Source: Chlorophyllum brunneum (taxonomy: Eukaryota > Basidiomycota > Agaricomycetes > Agaricales > Agaricaceae). From it: a stretch of DNA of 64,000 nucleotides. The stretch is from positions 1,364,001-1,428,000 of the forward strand of contig OY756143.1 of assembly GCA_963576785.1 (NCBI GenBank), given 5' to 3'. The notes below the pieces were generated by a model. It ran no database searches and was not told where the DNA came from. It was given only the letters and a program-made list of their open reading frames with translations. Below are positions 1-11,059 of this stretch, piece after piece. The position numbers and the translations under genes are program-made. Each line of letters opens with the position of its first letter. The stretch's first letter is position 1.

Positions 1-631
1 ACTCCTGGCTTGGTTCAGCAAGTCAGACCAACACTGCCTTTCCTTCTATCATATGCCATCGAAGTGTAAATACAGTATACAAAAAGCCACTCATGATTGG
101 ATCCAAACAGTCGCCTGGCCTAACCAGGGTAGAAATCACCAAGTCCCCAACTCCATGGACTACTTATGCAAAAAGTCTGCCGAACGAGCAATCCACACAT
201 ACTATTCGACACCTAGATGGCGGGAGCTCTATCATGAAGAGACTCCAAGGAACTACATCGACAGACACTGAACTAGTCGCACAGTACTTAGGAATCACCA
301 AGGTACTTGCAACCGCAGAATACGACCAGGTTGAACACATTCATGTGTTTACTGACTCCATCGCAGCCTCCCGGCTCTTACTCAATTGTTCGCTGTACTC
401 CTGCCAGCGATAGTCTATCCTCATATCGAAGGCGCTCCTGGCTTGGTTTAGCAAGTCAGACCAACACCATCTTTCCTTCTATCACATGCCATCAAAGTAT
501 AAATACAGTATACAAAAAGCCACTCACGATTGGATCCAAACAGTCGCCTGGCCCAACCGGGGTAGAAATCACCAAGTCCCCAACTCCATGGACTACTTAT
601 GCAAAAAGTCTGCCGAACGAGTGATCCACAC
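1..631 (+). repeat. 433-bp tandem duplication inside LINE-C
   Basis: The stretch around 2-198 recurs at 435-631 with an offset of 433 bases and only scattered differences. Between the copies, at about 199, sequence from further upstream in the element (start of the RNase H core) follows directly on sequence from further downstream. This is the signature of a direct duplication. The first unit begins outside the window. In LINE-C copy 2 (minus strand, 5686-6369) the order is normal and unduplicated. Confidence 0.8.
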
Positions 632-1096
632 ATGGCAGGCCATGTTTGGCTTCAAGAAATACAGTGGTAGCTCCTTCCTCCACCTCCTGGTGCAAGTGAA
701 TGGAGCCTCCGCTTTACCGTCGCACATCAAGTCCAGTCCCTGGATACAAGAATGTGGGGTACCAGCCTCAGCTCTTCGCAAGAGCATGTCGCACCATCCT
801 TTGCCATGCCCCAATTGGGGAGTTTTGACTTCGATTCTTCCCCAACGAGGACCTATCATGCCACCACTGTAATAGCCAAATGGTACAGACTAGGTTGCAC
901 ATCCTCTATCGTTGCAACAACTTCGATCATCACTTTGGCATCGACACCATCAAGACTTTTGTCAATTTCTTGCGTCGAAACCCTACCGCATTCAGCTTTC
1001 CCCCAGAACCTGACCGCCCTCATATTTGTGCCAGGTCAATACCCCCATTACATCGTCATCAAGTCCAAAGGAGGTTTGGGTCTGTGCCTGCGTAAA
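199..1096 (+). pseudogene. LINE-C ORF2 remnant: RNase H core and C-terminal Cys/His motif
   Basis: In pieces across frames this encodes the end of ORF2. An RNase H acidic motif reads VFTDSIAAS near 345-372, a linker continues to about 800, and a CHHC plus HILYRC motif lies at about 859-915. The same C-terminal Cys/His layout ends ORF2 in families A and B. The reading frame is broken: a frame change near 760 separates the RNase H part from the Cys/His part, and an in-frame stop lies near 840. The same shift occurs in LINE-C copy 2, so it predates both copies or was already in their source. It is not expected to make a working protein. Confidence 0.7.
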
Positions 1097-1553
1097 TCCT
1101 TTCCTTTTTTCCTTTTTTCTTGTGCTCTCCCGGTTATGGACTTCTTATCCATTTCTCTCTTCCCTCCTTCCTTGCTCGTCTACTATTTTATATATAGTCT
1201 TCATTCAAAATCCATCTCCTCCGTGGTGTCTGGGCAAATGCCCTCCCACATGCTAGTACCGTTTGTTGTTCCCCCTTGTGATTGCGAGTAGATAGTTTCT
1301 CTTCTATCAATTCCTCTCCTTCGCTCTCTCTCTTCCCGATCTCCTCTCTTCCTCTTTCTCGCTGTTCAATGTAGGTACCAAACATCTCTCTAGTGTACGC
1401 ACTAGATGGCGTCGAGTCTCGTGGGGTTAGTTTACTTATAGTTTACTTTCCCTTCTCTGAACATTCTGTACATTCTGCCTTTGTATGTATGTACACGCGG
1501 ACTGCAATCGAGCATTGCTATATAAATTGTTGAATTAAAAAAAAAAAAAAAAA
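1097..1553 (+). other. LINE-C 3' UTR and poly(A)
   Basis: No gene is visible here. The stretch follows the ORF2 remnant and ends in 17 A at 1537-1553, preceded by TATATAAATTGTTGA. The reverse complement of the same tail ends LINE-C copy 2 at 5004. It includes pyrimidine-rich runs (about 1100-1360). Confidence 0.75.
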
Positions 1554-3035
1554 GGCATGGGCATACTTGGTAACTCTTTGCGAGGCCTTCTTCCTGCTCA
1601 GAAGAGGACTCTTTATTGCTTGTGCATGGTTCCTATCGCTACATATGGGTTTCGTCTCTGGTTTTATGATGGTGCCCGCAATAAGGCCCTTCTGAAACAA
1701 CTTAACACTATGCAGCAAAAGGCTGCATTGTGGATCACCAGCCCTACCGGAGGAGCTGAGGCCTTGGCTGGCCTCATCCCTATCCATCTTCACCTCAAGA
1801 AGCTGGCTACCCATGCCATCCACAGAGTTGCCACACTTTCTGAGAATCACCCTGTTCGCTCCGTTATGGGGTGTCAGTACATTAGGGGATGTGCTCCACA
1901 CCCCAGATCGATCGCTCTCATGACCCCCGCTCAGGCAGTCAAGGTTAAGGGGCCAGTCACAGAGGCAAACTCTTATTTGCCAGACTTAACGGAGATGTTC
2001 GAGCCATTTGCGCTCGAGGCATCACCAGGTTCTCGTCTCCTGGACCACTACGTGGCCCAAGTGACTTACAAAATGTATGATGCCTTGCTCAGTGGAAACC
2101 TTGCGGGTCGTCAGGTGGATTTGCTCAACAATACCCTTTGTGGGTATTGCGAGGATAGACAGGTTGTCTACGCAGCGACGGACGTGAGTCTGCCGCTGGT
2201 TGGGGACTTCCAGGCAGTTTCTGCTGCCCATGTTTATAGGGGGACATGTTTGCTTCGTGCAACGCATCACCCAGCTAGCAAGGTTACAGCCCCAGATACT
2301 GAACTTTTCGCCATTCGTATGGCTTTGGGAACTGCTGCAGCAGTCTCTGAGGCGGTACATATCACAGTCTTTATGGACTCGATTGGTTCGGCCAAGCGAG
2401 CCCTTGACCCATCTGTACATTCTGGCCAGGGACATTCCCTGGCTGTATGTCGTCTCTTGTTGGAGTGGTTCAGGGATTGTCCTGACCGCTCCCTCACTTT
2501 CTGGTCCGTTCCGTCGTCAGCAAAATGGTCCATTCATCACGGTGTGCATGTATTTGCCACTGACCTACAAGTTGCCGCTGGACGCCGTCCAGCAACATCT
2601 ATTGATATGCTATGCAAACTCAGTGTAGCAACCATTCAGAAGGCCTGGAAAGTCACTTTCCAGGACTCCTCCTATCGAGGTTCAAACTTCCTTGCTCTCA
2701 AGGATAGTAAGAACAAGCTGTTACAGCCAATGTACCTCCATGGAGGTTCTTGGCTTCCTTCCTTTCCCTCTCAGTCCATCATGACAAGAGCGAACCATGC
2801 CATTCTCGGGCACGCTCCAACCGGCAAGTATCGCTCCCGGTTTCATCCTCTAGAGCCTATTGGCTGCGAGTGTGGGGCTCCTTTGGAGTCCCGCACTCAT
2901 ATCTTGTGCTCTTGTCCTTTGTACAAGAGACGTCGTGGCCTGCCAGTCTCTCTTGACCAGCTGGTTAGTTTTCTTAAACGTAATCCTTCTGCATTTGCAT
3001 TTAAGGCCAACATACGGCATGCGGGAGTTGGATAA
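1554..3035 (+). pseudogene. LINE-A ORF2, C-terminal half (RT thumb, RNase H, Cys/His motif)
   Basis: One open frame of about 490 codons runs to a TAA at 3033-3035. It is the C-terminal part of LINE-A ORF2: RT thumb, RNase H with the acidic series ATDVSLP, APDTELFAI and VFMDSIGSAK, then the C-terminal CEC...HILCSC motif. The RNase H metal-binding D, E and D residues are all kept. Relative to the copy at 34415-38287 it lacks five residues (GAFRT, 15 bp) at about 1740. EN and the RT palm are absent because the insertion is truncated, so it is a fragment although the frame is open. Confidence 0.85.
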
Positions 3036-3340
3036 TGCAGCGCGACCCCTGCTAGCTTCCCACGTCTTTGACGTGTGTAGAAGTTAATTGCGAATTGACG
3101 CATACTCTCCCTAGGGAGGGGAGGCTAGGAGTCACTTGCATATCTGGTCTAGGATTCACACATTCATGCGTGTCTCTGCAACTGTTCACCCAGACTGCCT
3201 GTCAGCAGTCTAGTTTGGCTAGGGGAGAGCCCATCTTCGTATACTACCCTCTTTGTAGCCTACATGTCACAGTAGATACAGGTGGACTGCGATTGCGCAC
3301 TCCCTTAAACATGATGATTTAAAAAAAAAAAAAAAAAAAA
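1554..3340 (+). mobile_element. LINE-A copy 1, 5'-truncated
   Basis: A 5'-truncated LINE-A that starts in the RT thumb region, immediately after the poly(A) of LINE-C copy 1, and ends with 20 A at 3321-3340. The 3' UTR (3036-3320) ends in the family tail, CACTCCCTTAAACATGATGATTT before the A run, with a few CpG-type changes against the copy at 32931. I could not identify a target duplication because the left flank is itself a poly(A). Confidence 0.88.
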
Positions 3341-3474
3341 GTACAAAGCAAAAAAGGTCCTCACAAGTGGGAACCTCTGCTTGGCAAGTATGGCCATCAG
3401 CATCTCATGGTTCAAGGAGGGAAAGAACTGAGTGATATCAAATGCAACAATGCTTATCTTGAGACCCTTGGCCG
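3341..3474 (-). pseudogene. Inverted LINE-B RT fragment
   Basis: Read on the minus strand this matches 18768-18897 of the same LINE-B (GLK-S-VAFD-TQFFPSLNHEML region of RT), with only a few differences. It lies back to back with the sense gag at 3475. The fragment comes from a part of the element downstream of the gag piece that it abuts, so a simple twin-priming inversion does not explain it. Recombination between inverted copies is more likely. Confidence 0.75.
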
Positions 3475-3814
3475 CTGCTACAAGTGGGGCCATACCTCTT
3501 CCTGGTGCAAGGCTAATGGTCCTGCATGTTTCGACTATGGTGGTCCACACTCCCATGTCAACCATCGCACTTTTGCACAGTGTTGTAAGGGGCAACTGAA
3601 GGCTATGCTTCCAGTTCCTGCCACCCCAGCCAATCAACCATGCCCCCACCCTCCTCACTGCCATAACTGCAAGAAGGAGCATCCTGCTGACTCCAGGAAG
3701 TGTGCTTTCTGGAATCACAAGCACAACCAGGCCTGGCTGACAGCCTGCTATCGAGAGGTGCATGACAGACATTGTTGCTCTCCCATCCCCCCTCATAACC
3801 CCCCTTATGTCTAG
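3475..3814 (+). pseudogene. LINE-B ORF1 (gag) C-terminal zinc-knuckle region
   Basis: This encodes the C-terminal part of gag, the RNA-binding coat protein of the LINE RNP. Three Cys/His knuckles are visible: CYKWGHTSSWC (3477-), C-DYGGPHSHVNH with a Cys-to-Tyr change, and CHNCKKEHPADSRKC. The frame stays open from the junction to a TAG at 3812-3814. The ORF2 start lies at 3807, so stop and start overlap by eight bases (ATGTCTAG). The N-terminal gag is missing. Confidence 0.8.
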
Positions 3815-5003
3815 GAACAACCTGGACTGTCTGGAGGGTGTTATGGTATTCTCATTTAATGTCACAAAATCATGTATATACGTTGATGTACTGCTCGAAA
3901 AGTTGAAATCAGACTTCGATATTCTCTTCTTCCAGGAATCTCTGTGAAGGTTCATCCACTCCGCTCCCTCAACCACTGATGTAGAAGGGGATGATGTTAT
4001 TGGCACATCTAAGTACCCTGACTGGCTCATGGTGATGCATCCCCCCACCCAGGGGTTCCTGCCCTGAGTGATGGCTTACATTCACACTTGGTTGCAACAT
4101 CTAAGGCTGTCAATGAGAAGGGACCTCATTGATCATCCTGATATTCTTGTGCTGATGCTCTTCACCAATGTAAAGGCTTACAACTTCTTGAACATCTACT
4201 CAGACGATCAGCATACTGCCATTAACCTCCTTCATGGGAAGATCAATACTCTTCCCCCATTCAATTTTATGAGTGAGGACTTCAACTGTCATTCTTTGGA
4301 GTGGGACCCTGAGGTTCTGCATCATTGAATGACAGCGCATAAACTCATGGAGATGAGTTGCAATATGCCAACCAACCCAGGCCCAACTTTCATTTCCCAC
4401 AACCCAGATCTTCACCCATCGGTGATCGATCTGGTGTTCATCTCTTCTCCTGATGCATCAAAGACTTTTCCTTATTGGGACTTATCCCTTTAGAGTACTT
4501 TGGATCATGTCCCATTGACCATTACCCTTTCTATCACTCCCATTGACATCGGGATTGTCAAATCTGTCCTCCCAAAGGGCTCTGATGAAGAGAAGGCCTT
4601 CTTGGGACACGTTATTGATGAGATGACCAATCTTTGTGATTGTCCCTCTCTGGAATCCCCAGAACAAGTGGATGCCTTGGCACTAGCCATGGCTGAAGCC
4701 TTCTCCGATGTGTGGACCCACCACTCAAGGGAGATCTGGATTACTTGCTGTACTTGTCCCTGGTAGGATGAGGTATGCTCTACCTCCTTCTCCAGATATC
4801 AGAGCTCTCATAGTTATGGTGACTGGGGGGACTTTAGGCGTGCTTGTACAGCCACCAAACAATGGTTCTTTGATTCTAAGATTGAAGAGATTGCTTCTAC
4901 TAACAAGTGACTCTGGGACCTTATGGAGTGGGTCAAGGCTCATAAGTTATCCCCTGTGAGGCTATCCAGTTTAATGGACAGCCCTGTCATGGTATGGACT
5001 CCC
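3807..5003 (+). pseudogene. LINE-B ORF2, endonuclease domain (decayed)
   Basis: ORF2 starts with ATG at 3807 (MSRNNLD). The apurinic-type endonuclease motifs can be followed: QES in place of QEPPW near 3940, EDFNCHSLEWDP near 4278, and LDHVPL near 4503 in place of SDHVPL. At least six in-frame stops interrupt it (about 3945, 4065, 4326, 4492, 4765 and 4908), and a few bases are missing around 4360. The nicking enzyme is therefore dead. The coding sequence continues into RT at 18225, after the LINE-C insert. Confidence 0.8.
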
Positions 5004-5006
5004 TTT
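4989..5006. repeat. Target-site duplication of LINE-C copy 2, left copy
   Basis: ATGGTATGGACTCCCTTT here equals 18225-18242. Fifteen bases are unambiguous; the last three T merge with the poly(T) that represents the LINE-C tail. It flanks a 13.2-kb interruption of LINE-B copy 1. Confidence 0.92.
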
Positions 5007-5495
5007 TTTTTTTTTTTTTTTTTAAATCAACAATTTATATAGCAGTGCTCGAACCCAGTCTGCATGTACATACATACAAAGGTAAAATGTATAAAATGTT
5101 CAGAGTAGGGAAAGTAAACTATGTGTAAACTAACCCCTCGAGACTTGACGCCATCTAGTGCATACACTAGAGAGATGTTTGGTACCTACATTGATCAGCA
5201 AGAAAGAGAAAAAGAGGAATTTGGAAAGAGAGAGAGTGAGAGAGAGGAATTGATAGAAAGAAACTATCTACTTGCAATCACAAGGGGGAACAACAAATGG
5301 TACTAGCATATGGGAGGGCATTTGCCCAGATACCATGGGAGAAATGGATTTTGAAAGAAAACTATATAAAATAGTAGACGAGCGAGGGAAAGGGAGATAG
5401 AGAAATGAATATGAAGTCCATAACCGGGAGAGCATAAGAAAAAAGAAAGAGAAGAAAAGGATTTACGCAGGTGCAGACCCAAACCTCCTTTGGAC
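5004..5495 (-). other. LINE-C copy 2 3' UTR and poly(A)
   Basis: This is the reverse complement of the tail of LINE-C copy 1 and ends in a run of about 20 T (5004-5023) before AAATCAACAATTTATATAGC. No gene is visible. Confidence 0.8.
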
Positions 5496-6429
5496 TTAAT
5501 GATGATGCAATGGTGGTATTGACCCGGCATGGATACGAGGGTGGTCAGGTTCTGGGGGGAAGCTGAACACAGTAGGGTTTCGATGCAAGAAATTGACAAA
5601 AGTCTTGATGGTGTCAATGCCAAAGTGATGATCAAAGTTGTTACAACGATAGAGGATATGCAACCTAGTCTGTACCATTTGACTGTTACAGTGGTGGCAT
5701 GATAAGTCCTTGTTGGGGAAGAATCAAAGTTGAAACTCCCTGATCAGGGCATGGCAAAGGATGGTGTGACATGCTCTTGCGAAGAGCTGAGGCTGGTACC
5801 CCACATTCTTGTATCCAGGGACTGGACTTGATGTGCGACGGTAAAGCGGAGGCTCCATTCACTTGCACCAGGAGGTGGAGGAAGGAGCTACCACTGTATT
5901 TCTTGAACCTGAACATGGCCTGCCATGTGTGGATTGCTCGTTCGGCAGACTTTTTGCATAAGTAGTCCATGGAGTTGGGGACTTGGTGATTTCTACCCTG
6001 GTTAGGCCAGGCGACTGTTTGGATCCAATCATGAGTGGCTTTTTGTATACTGTATTTACACTTCGATGGCATGTGATAGAAGGAAAGGCAGTGTTGGTCT
6101 GACTTGCTGAACCAAGCCAGGAGTGCCTTCGATGTGAAAATAGATTGCTGCTGGCAGGAGTGCGGTGAGCAATTGAGTAAGAGCCAGGAGGCTGCGATGG
6201 AGTTGGTGAACATGTGAATGTGTTCGACCTGGTCGTATTCTATGGTCATAAGTACCTTGGTGATTCCTAGGTACTGTGCAACCAATTCTGTGTCTGTCAA
6301 TATAGTTCCTCTGAGCCTCTTCATGATAGAGCTCCCGCCATCTAGGTGTCGAATAGTGGTTGCCACCATGAACTAGCTGGCAAATGGGTTGGGGTTGGGG
6401 TGGACCGAGCCGTCTGTGCCAATAATGAT
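5496..6429 (-). pseudogene. LINE-C copy 2 ORF2: RNase H and C-terminal Cys/His motif
   Basis: The RNase H domain begins with GTDGSVHPNPNP (about 6390-6425), followed by TDTELVAQYLGI and FTNSIAAS. In the last motif the catalytic Asp is Asn (FTDS in copy 1), which should abolish cleavage of the RNA strand. A long linker and a CHHC...HILYRC motif (about 5640-5700) follow in another frame. A stop at about 6370 separates the first acidic motif from the rest. The D-to-N change fits CpG to CpA decay. Confidence 0.75.
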
Positions 6430-7569
6430 GGATTTTTCATCTGTTGTTGCATTTGTCATAACATTATCCCAAAGCATCTTCGAGAGGTGGGGGCTGTCCC
6501 AGTTAAATCCTATAAAAGAAATATTAGTAGGGAAATGGTCAAGTAACCTACGTCTGGGCCAGAGAGATTTAGAGACAGAGTTAAAATGTTCTATATACTG
6601 AGTCTCAGGGGTGGGACATGAAACATCCATTATAGCTCCAAGTGTCTTCTTCTTCTGAATCTCCATGAAATTCTTGATGTGAAGTCGGTGGGGGGAAGAA
6701 TGATACTCTTTTGTCAATCTTGCCAAAGCGTGTTCATCATCCAATGTATGAAGCCTTGACGATTGTCGTTTGGCCAACTTTCGGAGATGAAGTTTGATGG
6801 GCATGAGCCCCGCGAGGGACTCTACGCCGCCAGTGGGAGAAGTCCGGAAGGCCCCAGTGATCCAGAGCACTGCCCTTCTTTGCATTTTGTTGAGGATTTC
6901 ACAGGTCCCTTTAGTTCGTGACCTATCATGAAACCAAAGTTGGTATCCGTATGTCGCTACCGGTATGACACATGAATAGTATAGTAGCCTTTTGTTGCTG
7001 GGAGACAGGCCTCTAACGGAGTTCCCTAGCATTTTCATTGCCTTAATCGTGGATATCACTTTGGTGGAGTAGAATCAAACATGTTCCTTGAAGGTCAACG
7101 TCCGGTCGAAGTAGAAGCCGAGATACTGCCAATAGGACTTTGGTTTGAGGGGGTTACGGCTGGTGAACAGCAGAGATCCCAAATCGATGGAGGGATTTGA
7201 GTCTTGTCTTGCACGCGTAAAGTGGAAGATCTCAGACTTGCCGTGTTCAATTTCAAGGCCGAATTCGTTCATGAGCCACTCCATTTCACGGTACATGTGT
7301 TGGAGGATTTCGATGTTCCATTCCAGGGATGGGGACTGTGCAACTAAGGTGCCATCGTCGACAAACGACAGGATGTCAAAGTCCCACTTGTTACAGTGTT
7401 CCTCCATACGGATATCAAAGATGTGGAGGAGGGTGGCGAGGAATAAGGCAGAGAGAATGGGGCTAAGGGCCAAGCCTTGGCCTACTCCCACCACTGCGTT
7501 GAACTCTGGGGAGGTTTCATTATTCCACCGGTAGGTTGTGCGGTGTTCTTTGAGGTAGTTGTTGAAGAA
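6373..7569 (-). pseudogene. LINE-C copy 2 ORF2: RT palm and thumb
   Basis: This holds the catalytic half of RT. GVGQGLALSPILSALFLA and the active-site box SFVDDGTLVAQ (about 7345-7380) are intact. After it come the primer-grip area (YLGFYFDRTLTFKEHV), the thumb with CVIPVATYGYQLWF, and WITGAFRTSPTGGVESLAG. A stop separates the palm part (7075-7494) from the thumb part (6373-7059): EHV followed by TGA or TAA where relatives have Arg or Gln. RT copies the element RNA at the nicked target. The catalytic Asp pair is kept here, unlike in several LINE-A and LINE-B copies in the window. Confidence 0.85.
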
Positions 7570-7578
7570 TGCTGTGAT

Positions 7579-9513
7579 TTAAGGGGGAAATCCTTGACGT
7601 CTTAGTATGTCAATAAGGAGTTTGTGATTGAGGGAGGGGAAGAATTGGGCAACATTGAATGCGAGCACTGATGTCTTCTTCTTCTTCGTCCAAGCTCCCC
7701 AGATGATGTGCATTAGGAAGAGACCCGCATCTTCAGTGGACCATTGGCGGATAGCTCCCAGTTGGTGAGGGTGGAGAACTTTGAATTTCACCGCCTCAAA
7801 TTGGAGTCGTTTAGCGAGCATCTTCTTTATTAGTTTGCCAAGTGTATTGAGGAGGACGATCGGTCTGAACACCTTCGGAGTGGAGTAGTCGGGTTTGTTG
7901 GGTTTGGGGATGATCACCGATGTTGACTTCTTGAAGTGCACAGGCCAATGTCCGATGTTCAGACATGTACTGCTGATTTTGAGGAAGAGACTGGCGCAAG
8001 TTTCATTGGCGACAATCTGCTTAAGATGGGACCAGGAAATATGGTCGGGACCTGGGGAGGAAGAATTTGAGGTATCCTTGAGTGACTCCATCATCTCTAG
8101 GAGAGAGAAGTTCACCCAAGTCCTATTCTCCATTCTGTTTGGTGGAGGGATTTCGTCCAGGACTGCTGCATTTGTTGGTCTGTCGCAGACAGCATTGTAG
8201 TGTTGGTCAAGTGCCGTCCACAGGTTGTCCAGAGTAAGACAAGGACAGCCGTTATGATGCATAGCTTCCGTAGCCGGGAGTGCATGCTCTTTAACCCATG
8301 GCATTAGATCCCACGGGTGTTTTCGGTCAACTGAGATTTCTTGGATCTTCTTGTCGAAATATGCTCTTTTCGTTTTCCTCGTGGTCTTGTGAAAAGCATT
8401 CCATTTGCGCTTGTTCTTGCAGTCTGTGCGGTGCGTAGCGAGTGCAGTGGAGCACTCCTCGTTCCACCAGGTTTTGGATCTAGTGGTAATCTTGGTCTTC
8501 TTGGCATTCTGGTTCCAGGATCTGTCAAATAAAACTCCCAATTCGGCGACAGCTCTCCCCAGCTCGTCCGCATCATTCATCGGCCAGTTCTTGTTTTTGA
8601 TTCCTTCTACTATATCCATCAGGAACCTGGTTTCCTCATCCGAATCCTTGGGGATAGTCAATCTTTCGATGACAATATCCATTTGCGGAATAGACAACCT
8701 AATTAAGAGGGGGGCATGGTCAGAGTTGTACCAATTGCCTGCCTGGATAGTGTGGGTGGGGATGTATGGTAACATTCCTGAGACAAACAGCAGGTCGATG
8801 ACTGTGTCTGGCAGATTGGGGTCCGAGGCATAACAAGTTGGTATGGCCACAGACAGAGTTGTCCTCACAAGATTAAGGGCTTTGGTGATCATAAGGAGAT
8901 GGTCTGCACTTGCCGGATGTTGATCTGTTGAAGGGTCCCATAACTCCGATCGGATGTTGATATCTTCCCCCATTAGAAGAAAGGGCAGGAGGTCGAAGAG
9001 GCACTCCTCGAGGAAATGGAGCACGGTGTTACAGCTGTCGTTGTAGACGTTTAGCAACAGTAGTTCTTCTCCTCCTGCATATAGGGAAATATACAGGAGG
9101 TCTCGATGATCGATTAAATCTCTTCGGATGGAGGGTCGGAGTCATTTCAGTCTTTTGTGAGCAAATGCAAGGACTCACGGAGTGGTACGGTGTTCCATGT
9201 TGACCGTATGTTGAGGGTATCATCAGCGTCCCACTTGGAGGACTTCTTCAGCGATAATTGGATATGAGAGGAGCGTCCAGTCTGGGTGAACTGGGCCTTC
9301 CACGAGGGGTGATCCGTTATTAGAGACAGATGAGGGAATGTCATGGAGAAATCTCCATGGGGGTTCTTGTATGAGGAGGAGGTCAACGTCACCTCTACGT
9401 GCGAGGACTGTCTCCATCACTCCATATGATCTTCCAACATTGTGAGAGCAGACCTTCAATTCACTCAGGAGTAAGCGAGGAGGCCTGTCTTGATCATCAG
9501 GGGCATTATTCAT
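7579..9513 (-). pseudogene. LINE-C copy 2 ORF2: endonuclease and N-terminal RT
   Basis: ORF2 starts at 9513 (MNNAPDDQ). EN motifs are LLLIQEPPWRF (about 9350), then a disturbed stretch 9060-9220 with a frame change and stops. GEDINIRSELWDP (degenerate for GGDFN, with Asn-Ile at a key position) and NSDHAPLLIRL follow in a 492-codon open stretch that starts at 9057. The linker RSKTWWNEEC and RT motifs SSSPGPDHISWSHLK, KVFRPIVLLNTLGK and AFNVAQFFPSLNH come next. The stretch ends at a stop near 7579. Interrupted as it is, the nuclease is probably dead. Confidence 0.82.
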
Positions 9514-10747
9514 TGCGGGGGGTTAGTCTGGCTTCAACTAGCCAGGGATGATGAGGAGGGGGGCAATGGAACTCCTTTGTTGGCTCTTAATTCGAGTGCT
9601 TTGTTGGCGTGCCAGTTGTGGTCGAATTGCTTCTTCCAGAACTAACACTTTTGGTCAGTAGTGAGGTGGTCCTTGCCACAGTTGGAGCATGTAGCCTTAT
9701 GAGGGTATGGTTCTCTGGCAAGGGTGGCCGCAATGGGTGGGTCTGCTTTATTGTTACCCTTACAACAATGGGCAAACAATCGGTGGTTGGCGGTGGAGTG
9801 TGGCCCCTTGCAGTGTGCACAGGTGAAGAGCCTTGCTCGGCAGCGAATTAGGGGGTGGCCCCATTTGCAGCATTTTCCACAGAATGGTACTCCCGGGTTG
9901 GTGGTGGCCCTCCTGATACAGAAGAGTCCTCCGTAGATGTTGAGGAACTTATCCTCGATTTTCGCGATGTTAGTCCCTGCTTTGGAGTCCCAGATCTCAA
10001 ACCATACCGTACAGGTGTCTGAGTGTTTGGAGTTGCATTGCACTCGTGGCTGCATCGCAAATTGCATGGCGTCGGAATGAATCAAATTCCGGACGCTGTT
10101 GACCACATCAGCCTCTGTGAGGATCTGTCCTCGGGGCGTGATGTAACTGATGTCCATGACTTTCACGAACGACTTCGACTTTGGGAGGGATACATTGTCC
10201 GTGGTGACTCCTCCAAACTTATCTTTGAGCCATGTCTTGACGACATTGAGCTCTGTGGGGGTTAACACCTCCGAGGTGTGGACCATAAGGCCCAGCTTAC
10301 CCTGCAAGGCAGCGATAACCCTCGTCTTGGACTTCTCCGTGATGAGACATGTGTTTAGAGAGTTGATGATGGCCCCAAAGTTGGTAACATTGGGCCCGGT
10401 GAGAAGGAGAATGATCACTTGCTTATGCGATGGACTATTCAAGGTAGAGCAGATAGTACCAGCTTTCTTAGCTGGTTTCTTGTTTGTGGGGGAGGAGGAG
10501 GAGGAGAAAGCGGCGTCATACATTGCTACTATCTTCTCATTGGACAGTTCCAGGAATTTGCTCGCAAACTCCAAGAGTTTGAGAGGGTCCCGGGTGTTTG
10601 TGGAGGGGGCGGCGGTGGGAGCGGCATTGTTACCCTTTTTAGCCACAGCTGTGGCATAGGAAGTCTTTGTTCCTTCCTGGGGTTTCTTGGCATCGTTAGC
10701 ATTAGGCTGAGACACTGGAGTTTTGGTGGCCTTGGCAGGCACAGTGG
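9510..10747 (-). pseudogene. LINE-C copy 2 ORF1 (gag), C-terminal part
   Basis: This continues the gag frame after the gypsy insertion. It holds an Ala/Pro/Lys-rich stretch, then a conserved domain with SKTRVIAALQGKLGLMV, then three knuckles: CGKCCKWGHPLIRC, CAHCKGPHSTANH and CSNCGKDHLTTDQKC (about 9640-9890). An in-frame TAG at 9642-9644 follows the last knuckle and a TGA lies near 9536. The frame then runs to TGA at 9510-9512, which overlaps the ORF2 ATG (ATGA). The junction with 17206-18143 is in frame once one copy of the GAGGG duplication is removed. Gag binds the element RNA. Confidence 0.85.
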
Positions 10748-10752
10748 GAGGG
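10748..10752. repeat. Gypsy-1 target-site duplication (GAGGG), left
   Basis: GAGGG directly before the TGTTACG of the LTR. It is identical to 17201-17205. Five bases is the usual size for Ty3/gypsy integrases. Confidence 0.93.
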
Positions 10753-11046
10753 TGTTACGACCTTAGTCTCTGACTCAGGTTGCAAGCCTTTGGGTAAAGG
10801 GAAGGAAGTAGAGAAAGGAAGAAGGGATGATACAATTGGTAAAGTGTAAGGAATACATCAAGTATTACTACACTTTATATACTAGAGGTGACAGCTAATA
10901 ATAAGGGAGAGGAGTAAACGAGTCAGGTGGGAGGCATAGCCTTTAGGGGTGAAACAGGGAGTGAGACGAGAAGTGAAACAAGTATGAGGGTACACGAGGT
11001 AATGGGTGCAAGATAGGAATGAATGGTCTATCTATAGTTCATAACA
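10753..11046 (-). repeat. Gypsy-1 3' LTR
   Basis: A 294-bp direct repeat of 16907-17200 with TGTT...AACA ends. In sense orientation (minus strand) it starts TGTTATGAACT and carries TATATAAA at 10881-10874. The upstream polypurine tract is at 11047-11059. Confidence 0.95.
10874..10881 (-). promoter_or_regulatory. TATA box in the gypsy-1 3' LTR
   Basis: TATATAAA in sense orientation. The same box is in the 5' LTR (17028-17035) and in the LTR of the second gypsy element (50326-50333). Confidence 0.65.
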
Positions 11047-11059
11047 ATACCTCCCTTTC
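11047..11059 (-). promoter_or_regulatory. Gypsy-1 polypurine tract
   Basis: In sense, GAAAGGGAGGTAT lies directly before the 3' LTR. The second gypsy element has AAAAAGGGAGGTAT in the same place (50136-50149). It is the usual primer for plus-strand DNA. Confidence 0.85.

Larger units (their letters stand above)
1..1553 (+). mobile_element. LINE-C copy 1, 3' part, cut by the window edge
   Basis: This is the 3' end of a non-LTR retrotransposon. It holds the RNase H region, the C-terminal Cys/His motif, an untranslated tail and a poly(A) tract at 1537-1553. It matches the reverse complement of 5004-6369, which belongs to the longer LINE-C copy 2. The first 631 bases are disturbed by a 433-bp tandem duplication. 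LINE-A copy 1 starts directly after the poly(A), so the tail marks a clean element end. Confidence 0.85.
3341..5003 (+). mobile_element. LINE-B copy 1, left part (interrupted by LINE-C copy 2)
   Basis: An old LINE-B in plus orientation. From the left it has an inverted RT piece (3341-3474), the gag C-terminus, the ORF1/ORF2 junction and EN. It stops at 5003, where LINE-C copy 2 begins, and resumes at 18225 inside the same ORF2 stretch. The break is bounded by a direct duplication (4989-5006 and 18225-18242). Many stops and few CpGs mark it as older than its insert. Confidence 0.88.

Noticed and set aside
3341..3814. Twin-priming inversion of LINE-B copy 1
   Set aside because: In twin priming the inverted piece derives from upstream of the sense piece; here it derives from downstream (RT next to gag).
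9609..10766. Open frames on the plus strand opposite LINE-C gag (9609-9851, 10150-10659, 10419-10766)
   Set aside because: Shadow frames of gag with low-complexity Gly/Val composition and no family resemblance.
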